From positions 1 through 64,000 of the forward strand of contig NZ_JAFREP010000014.1 of NCBI RefSeq assembly GCF_017377855.1: a stretch of DNA of 64,000 nt. The letters run 5' to 3'. The stretch is from Acanthopleuribacter pedis (GTDB lineage Bacteria; Acidobacteriota; Holophagae; Acanthopleuribacterales; Acanthopleuribacteraceae). Under the pieces are notes generated by a model that ran no database searches, was not told the DNA's origin, and saw only the letters and a program-made list of their open reading frames with translations. Each line of letters begins with the position of its first letter. The first letter of the stretch is position 1. This document shows positions 62,253 through 64,000 of this stretch, one piece after another. Both the position numbers and the translations under genes were made by a program.

Positions 62253-64000
62253 TTACTGGGCTTTTAAGGCCGACATTTGTTCGCCGTCCTTGCTGATGAT
62301 CAGTTGGAATCCGGCGAGCGGACCTTGCGCGGTCGCTTCCAGCCAGCCGGGTAAGGCGTTTTGGCTTTCCCATTCCGATTGTGGCAACAATTCGCTAATG
62401 GTTTCCACCAGCTTCTGACGCGCCGCCAATTGTCGGGTCGCCGTGGCGATCACCTCGCCCTGGTTGTCGTAGAGCGTAAAGGTGACATTTTGTGCGGTGT
62501 CGTTGACGTTCACCACCGAGATCCCTTGGAAGCTGCGGTTGGTGCTGTCGTAGAAGGGGAAACACACGTTGGGTTTGACCCCGGTGGTGGCTTCCAAACC
62601 CGCCATTTGTTTTTGGTTGTTGGTGCCGAATAACTCGAAACCAACCACATCCGCATCCGCGACTACTTCCAACCAATCGATGTCGGCCGGTGAGCCGATC
62701 GGGGCCAGGAGGTCGCGCGCCAGAACCACCAGTTTCTCGTTGGGTTCCAGCGTGCGTTCCACGTTGTTCACAAAATTGCCCGCGGGCCCGTAAGCCGCGA
62801 TGCGCACCCCTTGTTGGACGTCACCGATGTTCACCAGCGTGATCCCCGTCCAGAATTGGTCGATGTCCCGCGCGATGTGGGTGAAGTACAAAGTGTTGGG
62901 GACAAAGGTGAAATTGGGATTGTCTTGGCCCGTATCCACCAATTCCAAACCGGCTGAGACCCGCGAGCCGTCGATGGTGCCGAAGACCTCGCTGCCAACC
63001 AACACATTGTTGGCGCCGGCCTCGCTCATCTTGGCCCAAATGCGATCATTCGGCAGGGCGCCGCCGAAGCGGTCCACGAAGTCGAATTGGTCCTGGGTGA
63101 ATTTATCGCGCAGCGTCAAATCGGCGCTGGAGCCTTCCTCGACCGATTGGGTCAGGATGATCGCGCTGGTTTCACTGTCCGTGGCGTTGACGACCGAGGC
63201 GCGGGTGAACCACTGGTCCACCTTCTCCGCGATGTGCGGTACGAACAGTTCGTTGCTGAGTTTGGTGCCCGCCGTGACCAGGTACTCTTCTTTGCCGTCA
63301 CGGGAACAGGTCCGCGCGTAACCCGCGATATCGCCGGTCGCATCGACCTGTACCCAGGCGATTTCGAGTTGCTCGCCGTCGAAGAACTGGCTTACTTCTT
63401 GGTGGGTGCGGCCGTTGCCCGCCAGGGTGAAGGGCGCGCGGGCCAAGATGTTGCCCGAGGCGTCGTAGGCAATCGCTTCAACACTGATCTCGCTGTTGGT
63501 GGTGTTGACAATGCCGATTTCGGTGGTGAAGGTTTCGTTGGATTGAATGTCGGCCAAGTACAAGCCCGGGTTCAAAACGCTCACCGAGAAGCCGTAGCTC
63601 AGCATGCGTTTGTCCTTGCCCGCGATTTGGGTGATGCGCAGGAAGTAATCGCCCGCGCTGAGGCCGTTCAACTGAATAGAGCCTTGGTTGGTGATGATGC
63701 GGCTGTTGAGGGGGTTTTGCAAGCCGTCGTAGAGTTCGGCGCGCACCGTGCCGTCGATGTCGATTTTCACCACGATGCTTTGCCCGTTGCGGTCAACCGT
63801 AATGCGGTAGACATCGGCCGAGTTGATGTCCGGTAGGGTTTGGCGATCATAGTTGCCGGGTGGCAAGGGTTTGGCTTGGCCGAAGGTTTCGTTGGGTTCG
63901 AAGGTGTTTTCGTCCACTTCTCGCACCGTGATGGTGCGGCGTACCGTTTCCGAGACCAGGCCGTTGCGGGTGCGTGCAAACAGGCTGACCGTGAAGGTTC
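62253..64000 (-). CDS. Secreted protein with PPC domain and tandem modules (5' end outside window)
   Basis: Partial: the frame stays open to the right edge (upstream of 63926 it still reads TFTVSLFARTRNGLVSETV), so the true start lies beyond 64000. The GTG at 63926 is not taken as a start. Order in the visible part: the end of a beta-sandwich; a bacterial pre-peptidase C-terminal (PPC) domain (FEPNETFGQAKPLPPG, SADVYRITVDRNGQ, GLSAGDYFLRIT); then four ~100-residue modules (EIGIVNTTNSE, RASVVNATDSE, GITLVNIGDVQ, GISVVNVNDTA) of the same type as in the neighbouring gene. PPC domains are common on secreted proteases and other exoproteins. Nothing catalytic is visible in this part. Confidence 0.82.
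   Translation of the reverse strand, partial: TFTVSLFARTRNGLVSETVRRTITVREVDENTFEPNETFGQAKPLPPGNYDRQTLPDINSADVYRITVDRNGQSIVVKIDIDGTVRAELYDGLQNPLNSRIITNQGSIQLNGLSAGDYFLRITQIAGKDKRMLSYGFSVSVLNPGLYLADIQSNETFTTEIGIVNTTNSEISVEAIAYDASGNILARAPFTLAGNGRTHQEVSQFFDGEQLEIAWVQVDATGDIAGYARTCSRDGKEEYLVTAGTKLSNELFVPHIAEKVDQWFTRASVVNATDSETSAIILTQSVEEGSSADLTLRDKFTQDQFDFVDRFGGALPNDRIWAKMSEAGANNVLVGSEVFGTIDGSRVSAGLELVDTGQDNPNFTFVPNTLYFTHIARDIDQFWTGITLVNIGDVQQGVRIAAYGPAGNFVNNVERTLEPNEKLVVLARDLLAPIGSPADIDWLEVVADADVVGFELFGTNNQKQMAGLEATTGVKPNVCFPFYDSTNRSFQGISVVNVNDTAQNVTFTLYDNQGEVIATATRQLAARQKLVETISELLPQSEWESQNALPGWLEATAQGPLAGFQLIISKDGEQMSALKAQ

Overview
The window looks like chromosomal DNA of a Gram-negative bacterium with a fairly GC-rich genome. 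A complete outer-membrane Tol-Pal operon, lipoproteins, secreted multi-domain proteins, several GGDEF enzymes and a eukaryotic-like Ser/Thr kinase are all present. The mix (SiaB/SiaC signalling, Tol-Pal, eukaryote-type AdoMet decarboxylase, large repeat-rich secreted proteins) would fit Acidobacteriota of the Holophagae/Acanthopleuribacter type, but no rRNA or other decisive marker lies in the window, so this is a guess. I saw no tRNA, rRNA or CRISPR array.

Layout. (1) 517-15469: one long, tightly coupled plus-strand cassette of nine genes. It encodes two proteins resembling GTPase-associated protein GAP1, a membrane-anchored coiled-coil protein, an unlisted 42-residue membrane peptide, a P-loop GTPase with an acidic N-terminus, a two-TM helical-repeat protein, a SEDS (FtsW/RodA-type) polymerase with a large extra domain, a penicillin-binding transpeptidase with intact SxxK/SxN/KTG motifs, and a small membrane protein. 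The first 8.6 kb is strikingly AT-rich and the rest is not. This cassette is the best candidate for an undescribed system: a GTPase-controlled, dedicated peptidoglycan synthase. (2) 15.8-23.4 kb: housekeeping and mixed genes (a solitary tail-assembly-like protein, aroC, a PAS-GGDEF protein, an RND/MMPL exporter, bcp, gloA and a DUF5610-like protein). (3) 24.0-27.1 kb: a SWIM/SNF2 helicase. (4) 28.4-31.4 kb: a signalling operon with SiaB-like kinase, SiaC-like phosphoprotein, diguanylate cyclase and soluble histidine kinase. (5) 31.6-34.1 kb: polyamine genes (eukaryotic-type AdoMetDC and speE), then rplI. (6) 34.2-36.5 kb: a TetR regulator divergent from a 2OG-Fe(II) oxygenase/WD40 fusion, with two operator-like palindromes around a good promoter. 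(7) 36.9-45.9 kb: AT-rich Ser/Thr kinase, desaturase, FHA-GGDEF protein, an apparently inactive amidohydrolase, mutM and recN. (8) 46.4-52.7 kb: coaD followed by tolQ-tolR-tolA-tolB-pal-cpoB and rsmD. (9) 52.7-58.9 kb: an alkaline-phosphatase-superfamily enzyme, prfC and an ABC-F ATPase. (10) 59.7-64.0 kb: two secreted proteins built from the same kind of ~100-residue tandem module; the second runs off the right edge.

Two families of non-coding structure are spread between the genes. A ~150-185 bp element with imperfect terminal inverted repeats beginning ACCTAA occurs four times (15.6, 28.0, 36.7 and 46.2 kb), always intergenic. Long hairpins without a T-tract sit just after the stop codons of bcp, recN, the DUF5610-like gene and the last secreted-protein gene; three of them have related loops. 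Conventional hairpin-plus-T-tract terminators follow rplI, pal, cpoB, rsmD and the 59.7 kb gene.
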